The notes below the pieces were generated by a model. It saw only the letters and a program-made list of their open reading frames with translations. It was not told where the DNA came from and searched no databases. This document shows positions 32,814 to 42,798 of a stretch of 64,000 nucleotides of DNA, piece after piece; the stretch's first letter is position 1; each line of letters starts with the position of its first letter. The stretch spans positions 172,769 through 236,768 of the forward strand of contig NZ_LKHP01000004.1 of the NCBI RefSeq assembly GCF_001440545.1, in the 5' to 3' direction. The stretch comes from Caloramator mitchellensis. GTDB lineage: Bacteria > Bacillota > Clostridia > Clostridiales > Caloramatoraceae. The translations under genes were made by a program, and so were the position numbers.

Positions 32814-34484
32814 AATTTCAATTTCATAAAATTTTTTATCAACATAGTATATTAAAAATTTATATAGAAATATTACTGCAATTAGAGGGATGATTGTTAA
32901 TAGTGTATAAACTGTAATGCTTTTAATTTTGAAAAATATTATAACAAATCCTAAAAACGCAACCAATCCCATTGTTCCAAGCATTCCTACTATTCCATTT
33001 ATGTTTTGTTTAATTGCCTTTTGAGGATTATCCCAATTTAGTTTAGGCCATCTTAATTCTGCTAATATTTCTAATATATAAATAACTATTAAAATTAAAT
33101 TTGAAATCATTACAATTAAAAATATATTAAATATACTAAGTTTAAAAATAATGTAATTAACTAAAATAATGAAAACTGAAGCCAGCAAACCAAAAATACT
33201 TCCATGAAGTAATTTTGCTTGAATATAATATTTAGGATTAATAGGCAATGATTTGATAAGTTCAAATGCTCTTCCTTCCCTTGATATGCATGTTGCAGTA
33301 ATGCTTGTTGAAGCTCCTAAGAAAATAATCGCACCTATTGATAAAATAGTTGTATAGAAATCAAAATTTGGATTTACCATCCACTTTTTAATCTCCACTA
33401 TAATAGAATCTTTCTGAAAATAAAATGACGCTCCAAAAATCAATGGTAATAAAATTATTACCATTGGCCCATTTATGAAGTATATTGGTTCTCGATTCAT
33501 AAGCTTTAACTCTCTATCCAATAAACTAATTATAATGTTTCTCCTTTTTATACTCTTTTTAAATTCAACCTGCGTTATTTTTTTGGTGTTCTTTTTCAAT
33601 TCTGTGCTTCCTATGAGAGTATCATAATATAAATCTGATAAAGTAATAATCAACAAGAATAATGCTCCGCAAACAATTGCAATAAATAAAATCAAATGAC
33701 CAAGCTTATTTAATATATTACTATCCACAATGGATTTTGTTGCCACAACTGCAGGGTAGTAATATTGGCTAGCTAAGTCCAGATAACCATTTTGTTCAGT
33801 TAGCTTTTGCATGACAAGTTCAGGATTTTTATCTGCTCTAACTAAGGAATTTGAAAAATATTGAAAAACAAATGAAATTGATATTGCAAAAAATCCTGAT
33901 AGATACATCATTAAATCCTTTTTCTTGAGTAATTTCCCAAATTTCATAATAGGTGAAATTAGGAAGTATCCTATGACAAGAGGAATAATTGGAATTAGCA
34001 ATGTTACAACGATCGAGAATAAATAAAACAATGCTCCCTCATTATTTTTTATTCCATAGACTATTATTCCTGTAGCCATTATAACAGTCGATAAAATCGC
34101 TTCAGAAATATAGCTTATTGTAAATTTAGCTAAGAATAAATTCCATGGTTTTAAAGGAAGCGATAAAATTATATCCCCTTCTTGGTTTAAGTAATAGGTT
34201 CCTATAACTGTAATAATTCCTATAAAAAAAGTAAAGTATGTTGCAATAACAACTGTGTTTAATACAATTAAGCCTTGCTGATTAATTTGCTTTAATAAAT
34301 CAAACATTTTAATATTAAAAGCAGCAAACATAGTAACTATACCAGAAAAAGAGAACATAATAAGCAATATCAATCCCAATGCTTTAAACGCGTTTTTCTT
34401 GTTATATTTAATATCTCTAACCAATGCATTCAATCCAAATACAGAATTCACATACAATTTGATTAATGATATAGCCTTATTCAT
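32811..34484 (-). CDS. ABC-2 type exporter permease
   Basis: About 557 residues with twelve or so hydrophobic segments arranged as two halves, each with six, and long polar loops (for example STELKKNTKKITQVEFKKSI). This matches the large YthQ-like putative ABC exporter permeases. The ATG at 34484 overlaps the ATPase stop by 8 bp (AATGAATAA), with GGAG upstream; the frame extends to 34514. The ATPase gene directly before it completes the transporter. Substrate unknown. Confidence 0.8.
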   Translation of the reverse strand: MNKAISLIKLYVNSVFGLNALVRDIKYNKKNAFKALGLILLIMFSFSGIVTMFAAFNIKMFDLLKQINQQGLIVLNTVVIATYFTFFIGIITVIGTYYLNQEGDIILSLPLKPWNLFLAKFTISYISEAILSTVIMATGIIVYGIKNNEGALFYLFSIVVTLLIPIIPLVIGYFLISPIMKFGKLLKKKDLMMYLSGFFAISISFVFQYFSNSLVRADKNPELVMQKLTEQNGYLDLASQYYYPAVVATKSIVDSNILNKLGHLILFIAIVCGALFLLIITLSDLYYDTLIGSTELKKNTKKITQVEFKKSIKRRNIIISLLDRELKLMNREPIYFINGPMVIILLPLIFGASFYFQKDSIIVEIKKWMVNPNFDFYTTILSIGAIIFLGASTSITATCISREGRAFELIKSLPINPKYYIQAKLLHGSIFGLLASVFIILVNYIIFKLSIFNIFLIVMISNLILIVIYILEILAELRWPKLNWDNPQKAIKQNINGIVGMLGTMGLVAFLGFVIIFFKIKSITVYTLLTIIPLIAVIFLYKFLIYYVDKKFYEIEI

Positions 34485-35205
34485 TTTCAACCAACTCCAA
34501 GAATAAATTTTCAAGACTTTCTTCTTCTTTACTTGCTTGCCTTAGTTCATCTATGGTTCCTGTAAAAATTATCTCTCCTTTTTTGATTATACCTATTCTA
34601 TCGCAAACTTTTTCTGCAACTTCCATTATATGCGTTGAAAAGAAAACAGTATTACCTTCGTTAGCATGTCTTCTCATCATATCCTTCAAAACAAATGCAG
34701 CCTTAGGGTCTAATCCAACTAATGGTTCATCAAGTATCCAAACTGATGGGTTGTGGATAAGTGCTCCTATAATTATTAGTTTTTGTTTCATACCATGAGA
34801 ATAACTACCTATGCTTGAATTAAGTGCATCCTTTATTTCAAATGATTCAGCTAATTCGTTTATCTTATCATATCTTTGTTGGTTATCAATATCATAGATA
34901 TCAGCTATAAAGTTTAAATACTCCATTCCAGTTAATCTATTAAAAATTTCTGGATTATCTGGAACAAATCCGATATGCATTTTCGCTCTAATAGGCTCTT
35001 TAACAACATCTATTCCATTAATGCGTATTCTACCATCATCTGGTCTCAATATTCCAGTTATCATTTTTATTGTAGTCGTCTTACCTGCCCCATTTGGACC
35101 TAAGAATCCAAATATTTCTCCCTGCTTGACACTCAAATTAAGATTATTTACTGCTTTAACCTTTCCCTTTGCATATGTCTTAGACAAATTGTTAATTTCA
35201 ATCAT
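34477..35205 (-). CDS. ABC transporter ATP-binding protein (exporter type)
   Basis: The 242-residue ATPase has Walker A GPNGAGKTTTI near residue 34, a Q-loop, signature SHGMKQKL (in place of the usual LSGGQ), Walker B VWILDEPLVGLD and switch FFSTHIM. The layout is that of CcmA-type exporter ATPases. AAGGTGAGAG precedes the ATG. Translation is coupled to the permease gene by an 8-bp overlap. Confidence 0.94.
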   Translation of the reverse strand: MIEINNLSKTYAKGKVKAVNNLNLSVKQGEIFGFLGPNGAGKTTTIKMITGILRPDDGRIRINGIDVVKEPIRAKMHIGFVPDNPEIFNRLTGMEYLNFIADIYDIDNQQRYDKINELAESFEIKDALNSSIGSYSHGMKQKLIIIGALIHNPSVWILDEPLVGLDPKAAFVLKDMMRRHANEGNTVFFSTHIMEVAEKVCDRIGIIKKGEIIFTGTIDELRQASKEEESLENLFLELVENE

Positions 35206-35280
35206 GCTCTCACCTTCTATATTAGAATCAATTGATATTTTACACGATATTCCTTAAATTTCCATGTATTTTTTATTTTT

Positions 35281-35313
35281 AAGGGAACAGCCTAACATAA
35301 AGGCTGCCCCCTT
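35281..35313 (-). other. Stable hairpin at the 3' end of the large signalling gene
   Basis: AAGGGAACAGCCT (35281-35293) and AGGCTGCCCCCTT (35301-35313) pair over 13 positions if two G.T pairs are allowed. The stem overlaps the stop codon of the 1769-aa gene. No T run follows on the minus strand, so it is a weak terminator candidate. Confidence 0.5.
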
Positions 35314-38300
35314 ATATCAATGCCGAAAAAATATTTGATAAGATTGACACATAATTAAAATCCTCAAATTTATATTCTTTTTCGTTTGAAGAAGTAGCAA
35401 GATAAATAACGCCAAGTATTTCCTGCCTTTTAATTACAGGAACTAACATAACAGAATAAAATACAGGAATATTTTTTATCTGGTCATATTCAAAGTATTC
35501 TTCCCAATCTATCAAGAATCTACCTTCTTTTTCGCTTATCGTTCTATTTATCAAATTCATGTTATAATAATTGAATCCTATCCAACCATCGATGAAAGCT
35601 TTCCTCCAATAAGATTCGATTATTTTGTTATTTTTTACCTTTAAGTATCCAGCATATTTGCTTTCGGTTGATTCTAATAAAATGCCAAGCAGATAATATA
35701 TCAAGTTAAGAGTATCAATATTTGCTTTTGATAACTCACTTAATTCTATTAAATATAAAATCTTTGCTGAATCCTTAACTTCATTTCCTGTTAGCAATCC
35801 GGATAGCTTATTAGTTACTCTTCCTTTATTTTCAAAATCTTCTCTCCAAATTTCAACTCTATTCTTTCCATTTTCCTTAGCTGCATAAAGTGCTTTATCT
35901 GCCTTTTCAATTAACTCATCCTTCCATTCAGCATCTTCAGGGAAAGTTGATACCCCCATGCTTACAGTTATTGATTTGTTAAAAAGCATAACAGTATTCT
36001 CTATTTTATTTCTAATTCTTTCTGCTAAAATATAAGCCTCATTTTTTTTAGTATCTGGTAAAATGATTATAAATTCTTCTCCTCCGTATCTACAAAACAA
36101 ATCGTTTTTCCTAATTGTTTCCCTTACAACGTTCCCTAATTGTTTTAATATCTTGTCTCCAGTTTGATGCCCAAACTTATCATTTAATTTTTTAAAATTA
36201 TCAATATCAATCATAATAATCGAAAAATATCCATTACTATTTTCAGCATTTTGAATATGCTCTTCAATAGCATCATCAAAAAATTTTCTTGTATAAGCAC
36301 GGGTTAGTTTATCAAAAATAGATGAATTTATAATATTGTTCTTGTCAATCAATTCAAGAACTATATTTGAGAATTTTATACACTCTTGAATGCTTTCTTC
36401 ATTAATATAATTTATTATCTTATCGCTTTCAATAAAGATATACCCTAAGACTCTTTTAATATCATATGTTGATATTCTCTTCCTATCTTTAAAATTACGC
36501 TTAACAAGCGGTATGCATGCATAGCTGTATATTGAATTATCTTTTGTTACAGTATCTGTTGAAAATACTGGTTTTTCAATTTGCTTTACTGTATTAAAAA
36601 TAGTTAAATCATCCGGCAGTTGTTTGTTTTCATTGCTTGATGCTAAAATCTCAAGCTCATTTGTTTCTGAAACAATTAAGCATCTTGTAGCTAAAGTAAC
36701 ATAGGCCAAGTATTTAGAAATTAAATCCAGGTCAACAAGCGGATTTAATATAAGCTTGCCTATCAAATCTTCAAAGCTTTTAATATTAATCTTAAGTTCA
36801 TTCCTTATTATTCTTCTTGTATTGTTAATGAGATGTTTATCGTATAATACATTCTTTACATGCTTATATGAGAGCATTTCATCAATCGTCTTATCAGATA
36901 ACTGCTCAATACATGTTTCTTTTAAAGCTATATAATCTCCTTTTATTTCGTATATCTTACACAGAGGTTTTAGCGCATTTTTTGCAATTACAAAACTTCG
37001 TTTATACTCGATAGGAATTTCAGATACTATGCTGCTTATTTGTTGGATTGCATTTGCATAATGATTGAGTGCCATAAATATATTGCCTTCATCATAATAG
37101 GTATCGCCTAACAGAACGCTTAGTCTCCAATAAAGCTGCTTTAATCTGTTTTCTTTACTTTCTTTTAATAACAATTCAATTTGTTTTAGCTGCCCTTTGT
37201 TTACTTTTAAAACATGTTTTAAATAATCTAATTTTATTCTGATAATTTTAGGAACATCATTTAAGTCATTATTATTTATCAGATTGAGGATTAAATTTTT
37301 AGTGTTCTCGTCAGCAATTTTATGACAGTTTATTAGTAAATTATAGTAAATATTCAATTTTTCAAATTTGTTTTGATAATTAGCGGAAATATCTAAAATC
37401 TTTGTTATAGCTGATTTTAATATTTTTTCTTCTCTAAACATTTTTATATTTATTATTTCAATCAGTATTTCTGCATCCCATTTCGTTTTAATATAATCTT
37501 GGTTGTAAATTTCTACAACCCTTTCTAAATTTGATTTTGCTCTTTCAAAATCCCCTAAATAATAAAATAATTCTCCTGAAAAATAATAGTATAGACTTTC
37601 GTATTTACCCTGATTAGGGTATTTTTCAATTTCTTCCTTAGTTTTTAAATAATAATCATAGGAGCTTTTAACCTGACCTAACCTTAAATAAACTCCTATT
37701 AAATAGCAGTAAATATAGAAAACATAAACTTCAAATTCAAGGCTTTCTGATATTGCTAATGCCTCTAAAAAATATTTTAAAGATTTTTCATAATCAAATC
37801 GCAAATAGTAAATCGATGCTATATTTAATAAACTTAAAGCTTTTATCGTCAATGAATTTTCTGCACTGCTTATAATTAGCATGTCTTTTAAATATTTCAA
37901 AGAAACCTCATAATCCTGATAATAATCTGAATAAATTATGCTTATATTGTTTAGAACTGTCATCATACCAACTTTATTTCTTGCTTTGTCAAAGCAGCTT
38001 AATGATTTTTCATAATACTTTAAAGCTTCGTCTGGCATCGATTTGAACAAACAAATGTCTCCAAGAAGTTTGATAAACTTCCCCCTTGACCTGTAATCTT
38101 CATCGTTAATAAGCTTTAATGACTCTCTAGCTATTTCGTCAACTTTTGAAAAATCGTTTAGTTCTCTATAATAAATGGCCAAATTATATCTATATTCTAA
38201 ATATCCTTTTAAATAATCCTTCTCCTTTTCATTTATAATTTCTTCAATTTTTCTTAAATTTATTTGGGCTGATTCAAGTTCATTTTTATTAAGACTTATT

Positions 38301-40621
38301 TCTACAATAAAGTTCAATGCATCTATAGCATCTTTATAATTCTCCAAAAATAGTGATATATTCAAAACAAGTTTGTAATAATGCAATGCTTTTTGTATGT
38401 TACCTGTCTGGTAGTATAGTAACGCCGTTTCAAAAAATGTATTTAACTTTACTTCATCCTCTATTTTTTCATCAAATAGGCTTATCGCTTTCTCAAAATA
38501 ATTTATAGCATCATTCATGTTCTTAAATTGTTTCATTAGTTCAGCATTTTTAATACAGAATTTTGCAGCTTTTTCTTTATCTCCATATTTCTCTAGATGA
38601 TATATCAACTCATCGTTTAATGCAAAGGATATAAAATCATCAGCATACTTTTCAATAATTTCAGCAACTTTTTTATGAAGAAATTTCTTTTTATTTTCAT
38701 CAATTTTGGAATATATTATTTTTTTTAATAATTTATTTCTAAAATCGTATACATAACCTTCATCGCTAATTTTAAATACGATAACTCCTGTAGATTCAAG
38801 TTGTAAAAGAACCCTAGTTAAAGTATCAGCATCTAAGTTTATAGTGTTTTTAAGAATTTCTAATGAAGCAGAAGTTTCAAACATTGCTATAATCTCTAAT
38901 ATATTCATCTGCATTTCATCTAAGCCTCTTATTTGGCTTAAAATTGCTTGTTCAACTGTAGTTGGTAAAATCATATTATCATAATTATCATCATATTGGC
39001 TGCTCCAAATTCCTGATATTGGGTTAACATAAAGTATTTTTCTTATATATAAGTCCTTTAATAATTCCTCAATAAATAAAGGATTGCCCATAGTTATTGA
39101 ATATATTTTATTTGCAAATAACTTTGGGGTGTATGACATAAACAGCTTACATTTAATCATTTCTGCTGTTGCGTCTTCTGATAAGCCTTCAAGGTTTATT
39201 GATATAGTTCTATCTTTTTGTTTTATTGTATATAATAAGTCTTTAAATTTTTTATCTGTTGACTTTTCTTCTTTATATGATATAACGAAAAATATTTGTT
39301 CATTTAAATCTGAGTTAACTAAATCTAAAGCTAAATCCATAGTAAAACTGTCTATTTCGTTTAAATCGTCTATAATTAATACTATTTTTTTGCTTCCAAA
39401 CCTTTGTTTTATAAATCTATAAAATGAGTTAAGCAACCTTATTTTTGTCTTCTCATCATATGTAAATTCATTAATGTTGTTTGACTTTAATTCCGGCAAT
39501 ATTGATACAAAGTCGTTTTCAAACTGTCTGATTAAATCTTCGTTAGTGTTTATAAACATTTGTTTAATAATATCTGAAACAACTTTTTTACTTTGAGTTT
39601 CATAATTTCCAAAAAAACTAAAACTTTCAATATTATTTATCTTAAATTTAAATTCTAATTCTTTAAGAAGTCTCGATTTCCCTATACCAGTTTCCCCAGA
39701 AACAATCGCACACTTTGCACCCCGCTTATATCCATCTAAAATCTTTTCAATCTCACTTTTTCTATCACATATTTTTATCTTGTCGTTCAGTTTTCCTAAG
39801 TTTTCTAAATCTATTGCGTTGAAATTTGAGTTAAATACACAATTTAATTCCTTAATAACAGCGTTTATATTTTCAAATCTATCGTCTGGATTTTCTCTCG
39901 TCATTGTCTTAATTATATTTATTAAACCACTTGGAATTTGTTTATTTAACCCATAAAGAAATTGAATGCCTTCCTCAATATTTGTAAATTTTAATCTTCC
40001 AAGCAAGAAAGCAATTAACATTACTCCAAGTGAATATATGTCTGATTGATTTGTCACTTCGTCTGATTTTATTACTTCAGGTGCTTTAAATAATAAATTA
40101 CCTTTTTTGGAACTATATAATTTATCATTTATTTTTGATGTTAGTATATCGTTAATAACTATATCTAAATCTCCTTCTCTATTTATTAGATTAATATTTA
40201 ATAAATTTAAATATAAATAATTGTAACCAATCAAGTGCAAATAATTTATTGTTCTACATAACTTTATGAATAATTCTATTTTTGACTGTAAACTTAACTT
40301 TTCTATCATGTTGAAAGAAACTTGGTTTTCCACTCTATCAGATGTAAAAAAATAAGTCTTATCTTTAATTTGACCGTTATCTATGCTTTCAATAACGTAA
40401 AAATTATGTAGCTTAATAATATTATCATTTTTTATGTTGGACAACATAATAAATTCTTCGATACAATAATTTATTAATTTTTTGTCCATAGAATCTGAAT
40501 TAAGAATATTAAGATTAATCGTCCTATGGGAACTCTTAAGGTCGGCAACTCTATATGATGTAATTATCTGATTTTGGTAGTTCTTCTTTATAATTCTGAA
40601 TCTATTGTTTATTATTTTCAT
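35312..40621 (-). CDS. Large signalling protein: degenerate kinase, STAND-type ATPase, TPR, GAF, GGDEF, GAF (1769 aa)
   Basis: Residues 1-275 form a kinase-like fold with APE (FKAPEVIKSDEV near 180) and SDIYSLGVM intact. The VAIK lysine reads INLNIL, and the HRDLKPxN loop reads YLNLLNIN, so catalytic Lys and Asp are lost. Next is an ATPase with Walker A GETGIGKSRLL near 310 and Walker B IVLIIDDLNE. Many TPR-like repeats span about 675-1200. A GAF-like domain (about 1290-1430) leads into a GGDEF domain (about 1437-1595) with GGEEF at 1513 and an I-site RxxD (RKND) five residues before it. A second GAF domain ends the protein. It probably makes cyclic di-GMP in response to signals sensed by the other domains. 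It is a single gene. Confidence 0.85.
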   Translation of the reverse strand: MKIINNRFRIIKKNYQNQIITSYRVADLKSSHRTINLNILNSDSMDKKLINYCIEEFIMLSNIKNDNIIKLHNFYVIESIDNGQIKDKTYFFTSDRVENQVSFNMIEKLSLQSKIELFIKLCRTINYLHLIGYNYLYLNLLNINLINREGDLDIVINDILTSKINDKLYSSKKGNLLFKAPEVIKSDEVTNQSDIYSLGVMLIAFLLGRLKFTNIEEGIQFLYGLNKQIPSGLINIIKTMTRENPDDRFENINAVIKELNCVFNSNFNAIDLENLGKLNDKIKICDRKSEIEKILDGYKRGAKCAIVSGETGIGKSRLLKELEFKFKINNIESFSFFGNYETQSKKVVSDIIKQMFINTNEDLIRQFENDFVSILPELKSNNINEFTYDEKTKIRLLNSFYRFIKQRFGSKKIVLIIDDLNEIDSFTMDLALDLVNSDLNEQIFFVISYKEEKSTDKKFKDLLYTIKQKDRTISINLEGLSEDATAEMIKCKLFMSYTPKLFANKIYSITMGNPLFIEELLKDLYIRKILYVNPISGIWSSQYDDNYDNMILPTTVEQAILSQIRGLDEMQMNILEIIAMFETSASLEILKNTINLDADTLTRVLLQLESTGVIVFKISDEGYVYDFRNKLLKKIIYSKIDENKKKFLHKKVAEIIEKYADDFISFALNDELIYHLEKYGDKEKAAKFCIKNAELMKQFKNMNDAINYFEKAISLFDEKIEDEVKLNTFFETALLYYQTGNIQKALHYYKLVLNISLFLENYKDAIDALNFIVEISLNKNELESAQINLRKIEEIINEKEKDYLKGYLEYRYNLAIYYRELNDFSKVDEIARESLKLINDEDYRSRGKFIKLLGDICLFKSMPDEALKYYEKSLSCFDKARNKVGMMTVLNNISIIYSDYYQDYEVSLKYLKDMLIISSAENSLTIKALSLLNIASIYYLRFDYEKSLKYFLEALAISESLEFEVYVFYIYCYLIGVYLRLGQVKSSYDYYLKTKEEIEKYPNQGKYESLYYYFSGELFYYLGDFERAKSNLERVVEIYNQDYIKTKWDAEILIEIINIKMFREEKILKSAITKILDISANYQNKFEKLNIYYNLLINCHKIADENTKNLILNLINNNDLNDVPKIIRIKLDYLKHVLKVNKGQLKQIELLLKESKENRLKQLYWRLSVLLGDTYYDEGNIFMALNHYANAIQQISSIVSEIPIEYKRSFVIAKNALKPLCKIYEIKGDYIALKETCIEQLSDKTIDEMLSYKHVKNVLYDKHLINNTRRIIRNELKINIKSFEDLIGKLILNPLVDLDLISKYLAYVTLATRCLIVSETNELEILASSNENKQLPDDLTIFNTVKQIEKPVFSTDTVTKDNSIYSYACIPLVKRNFKDRKRISTYDIKRVLGYIFIESDKIINYINEESIQECIKFSNIVLELIDKNNIINSSIFDKLTRAYTRKFFDDAIEEHIQNAENSNGYFSIIMIDIDNFKKLNDKFGHQTGDKILKQLGNVVRETIRKNDLFCRYGGEEFIIILPDTKKNEAYILAERIRNKIENTVMLFNKSITVSMGVSTFPEDAEWKDELIEKADKALYAAKENGKNRVEIWREDFENKGRVTNKLSGLLTGNEVKDSAKILYLIELSELSKANIDTLNLIYYLLGILLESTESKYAGYLKVKNNKIIESYWRKAFIDGWIGFNYYNMNLINRTISEKEGRFLIDWEEYFEYDQIKNIPVFYSVMLVPVIKRQEILGVIYLATSSNEKEYKFEDFNYVSILSNIFSALI

Positions 40622-40794
40622 TTAACCATCCCCAACTCATAATTTAAAGCATAAGTATATTATAAATAATTATAAAATTTAGACAATAGTTTTTTTGATT
40701 TAAATCACATTTTTTTGATTATTTCTATTCTTTATTATTATTGCACATCGTTAAAAATTTGTGTTATAATTACAGAAAAAAGATGAGGTGGAAT

Positions 40795-41019
40795 ATGAGA
40801 AGATACAATTACCCTTACTTTGGAAAAAGATATTTATATGATATTCCTAATAAGACTCTGCACGATTTATTAAATGAAAAAGATGAATGTAAAATTAATT
40901 CTATTCATGAGGATGATATCGATATGTATAGTTCTTTAAATGAGGCTTCTTTGTTAATGGACCATCCCTTCTACTATGAGTGCCCTCATTGTATCGAAAA
41001 AAAAGATAATGAGATATAG
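40795..41019 (+). CDS. Small hypothetical protein with CPHC motif, 74 aa
   Basis: Begins MRRYNYPYFGKRYLYDIPNK and ends with YECPHCIEKKDNEI. The CxxC pair could bind a metal or be redox active. No family recognised. GAGGTGG lies 4 nt before the ATG at 40795; the longer frame from 40741 has no ribosome binding site. It is followed at once by a strong terminator and then cwlD. Confidence 0.65.
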   Translation: MRRYNYPYFGKRYLYDIPNKTLHDLLNEKDECKINSIHEDDIDMYSSLNEASLLMDHPFYYECPHCIEKKDNEI

Positions 41020-41022
41020 TTT

Positions 41023-41046
41023 AGGCTGCCAAACGGCAGCCTTTTT
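41023..41046 (+). terminator. Intrinsic terminator
   Basis: AGGCTGCC (41023-41030) pairs with GGCAGCCT (41035-41042) around a 4-nt loop, followed by T5. Confidence 0.9.
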
Positions 41047-41105
41047 GAATAATACAAATTATTTCTGCATAGTATATTAATGTATTTTTATTTTAGGGTG
41101 ATGCT

Positions 41106-41789
41106 ATGAAAAGAATATTAATCCCTATAATATTTGTCTTTTTTGCTTATATCATAGTATTCGCAAGCAGATTGTATATAGATACTACAACTTTTGGCGT
41201 TAAAAATAATATTACAATTATAGTTGATGCAGGTCACGGTGGAATTGATGGTGGTGCAATCGGCAATAATGGAACAGTTGAAAAAAATATAAATCTTGCT
41301 ATAGCGCAGAAATTAAAAGGATATATTGAAAGCCATGGTGACACATGTATTATGATACGTGAAGTTGATGAAGGGCTTTATTCCTACGAAACACGGCGGG
41401 GGAAAAAAGCAGAAGATTTAAAAAATAGAAAACAGATAATTAAAGAGAATCAGGCTGATTTGTTTATAAGCATTCATCTAAATTATTTTCCACAATCTAG
41501 GTATTATGGTGCCCAAACATTTTATCTAACTGGAGATTCCAAAAGCGAAGAATTAGCAAAATATATCCAACAGGAGTTAATTAATATTCTAAACAGAGGT
41601 AATAATCGTGTTGCTAAATCATCTGATACTTACTATATTCTTAAGAATAATGGAATTCCTTCAGTAATCGTTGAGTGCGGCTTTTTATCAAATCCTGATG
41701 AAGAAGCCCTATTAAATCAAGAGGATTATCAGAATAAAATAGCATGGGCAATTTATTGTGGCATCCTTGATTACTTTGGGTCAAAATAA
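41106..41789 (+). CDS. cwlD: N-acetylmuramoyl-L-alanine amidase CwlD (spore cortex)
   Basis: CwlD cleaves the stem peptide from muramic acid so that muramic delta-lactam can form in the spore cortex, which is needed for germination. The 227-residue protein has an N-terminal membrane anchor (IPIIFVFFAYIIVFA), then an Amidase_3 domain with the zinc ligands His in DAGHGGIDGGA (near 44), Glu in VEKNINL and His in ISIHLNYF, and the catalytic Glu in VIVECGFLSNPDEE. It lies next to rpsI, where cwlD is also found in Bacillus, though here the two converge. A PdaB-like deacetylase, a partner in delta-lactam chemistry, is also in this window. Confidence 0.92.
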   Translation: MKRILIPIIFVFFAYIIVFASRLYIDTTTFGVKNNITIIVDAGHGGIDGGAIGNNGTVEKNINLAIAQKLKGYIESHGDTCIMIREVDEGLYSYETRRGKKAEDLKNRKQIIKENQADLFISIHLNYFPQSRYYGAQTFYLTGDSKSEELAKYIQQELINILNRGNNRVAKSSDTYYILKNNGIPSVIVECGFLSNPDEEALLNQEDYQNKIAWAIYCGILDYFGSK

Positions 41790-41803
41790 AAAATATACAA
41801 TAA

Positions 41804-41828
41804 AAACCCTCCTGAACGGAGGGTTTAA
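41804..41828. terminator. Bidirectional terminator between cwlD and rpsI
   Basis: AAACCCTCC (41804-41812) pairs with GGAGGGTTT (41818-41826) around a 5-nt loop. rpsI ends at 41830. Confidence 0.85.
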
Positions 41829-41829
41829 A

Positions 41830-42225
41830 TTATCTCTTTGAGAATTGTGGAGCTCTTCTTGCCTTCTTTAGACCATATTTCTTTCTTTCTACCATTCTTG
41901 GGTCTCTTGTTAAGAATCCTGCCTTCTTTAATACTGGCTTAAGGTCTGCATCTGCATTAACCAATGCTCTTGCTATACCATGTCTAATTGCACCAGCTTG
42001 GCCTGTGAATCCACCACCATGAACGTTTACAAGAACATCATATTTATTTAAAGTCCCTGTAAGTGCAAGTGGCTGTCTAACTATAACCTTTAAAGTTTCT
42101 AGTCCAAAGTAATCTTCAATATTTCTTTTATTTATTATGATATTTCCTTCACCTGGAACTAATCTTACTCTAGCTACAGATGTCTTTCTTCTTCCTGTTC
42201 CGTAGTATTGAACTCTTTCCATCAT
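41830..42225 (-). CDS. rpsI: 30S ribosomal protein S9
   Basis: The 130-residue protein has [21 protein letters not shown] at its start and the characteristic basic tail [17 protein letters not shown], which reaches the P-site tRNA. The start shows two adjacent ATGs (42225 and 42222) behind GGGAGG; either is possible. It follows rplM by 22 bp in a two-gene operon. Confidence 0.97.
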   Translation of the reverse strand: MMERVQYYGTGRRKTSVARVRLVPGEGNIIINKRNIEDYFGLETLKVIVRQPLALTGTLNKYDVLVNVHGGGFTGQAGAIRHGIARALVNADADLKPVLKKAGFLTRDPRMVERKKYGLKKARRAPQFSKR

Positions 42226-42247
42226 CGTATCCTCCCTTCAGGCCTCA

Positions 42248-42682
42248 TTAATACTTAAGTTCAAGAACTTCTGGCTTTTGAGCTTCATGATTGTGAGCTG
42301 AGCCTCTGTAAACCTTAAGTTTTTTGAACATTTGTCTTCCAAGTGGTCCCTTTGGAAGCATTCTTCTAACAGCTTCTTCGATTGCAAGTTCTGGTTTAGT
42401 ATCTAATAGTTTTCTATATGATACTTCCTTCATTCCGCCTGGATATAAAGAATGATGTCTATATAACTTTTGGTCAAGCTTCTTTCCAGTTAATGCAACC
42501 TTTTCTGCATTGATAACGATAACAAAGTCACCAGTGTCAACGTTTGGAGTGTAAATCGCTTTATGCTTTCCTCTTAATATAGTCGCTATTTGGCTAGCAA
42601 GTCTTCCTAATGTCTTATCAGTAGCGTCTACTACATACCATTTTCTTTGAACTTCTTCCTTCTTTGCCATGTAAGTTTTCAT
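42248..42682 (-). CDS. rplM: 50S ribosomal protein L13
   Basis: 144 residues with [21 protein letters not shown] at the start, the [21 protein letters not shown] segment, and [18 protein letters not shown], all diagnostic of L13. It is a core early-assembly protein of the large subunit. GGGAGG precedes the ATG. Operon rplM-rpsI, downstream of truA, with its own promoter and hairpin leader. Confidence 0.97.
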   Translation of the reverse strand: MKTYMAKKEEVQRKWYVVDATDKTLGRLASQIATILRGKHKAIYTPNVDTGDFVIVINAEKVALTGKKLDQKLYRHHSLYPGGMKEVSYRKLLDTKPELAIEEAVRRMLPKGPLGRQMFKKLKVYRGSAHNHEAQKPEVLELKY

Positions 42683-42719
42683 CGTTTTCCCTCCCTAACA
42701 AAATCCTAGTTTCTATCGT

Positions 42720-42747
42720 AAAGGATCCGGGGCTAGTGGTCCTTTTT
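42720..42747 (-). promoter_or_regulatory. Hairpin in the rplM leader (possible L13 autoregulatory element)
   Basis: On the minus strand AAAGGACC (42745-42738) pairs with GGATCCTTT (42728-42720) with one bulged base and a loop of about 9 nt. It lies in the 5' leader between promoter and rplM, where Firmicutes carry an L13 leader structure. Confidence 0.5.
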
Positions 42748-42767
42748 ACACATAATCACACTATTTT

Positions 42768-42796
42768 ATTTTAATACAACTATCCTGGTGTGTCAA
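42768..42796 (-). promoter_or_regulatory. Sigma-A-type promoter of rplM-rpsI
   Basis: Minus-strand TTGACA (42796-42791), a 17-nt spacer and TAAAAT (42773-42768), just past the truA stop. Confidence 0.8.
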
Positions 42797-42798
42797 CA

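Noticed and set aside
38080..39422. Open frame on the + strand opposite the large signalling gene (39084-39422)
   Set aside because: It lies wholly antisense to the clear ATPase domain, with no ribosome binding site or family.
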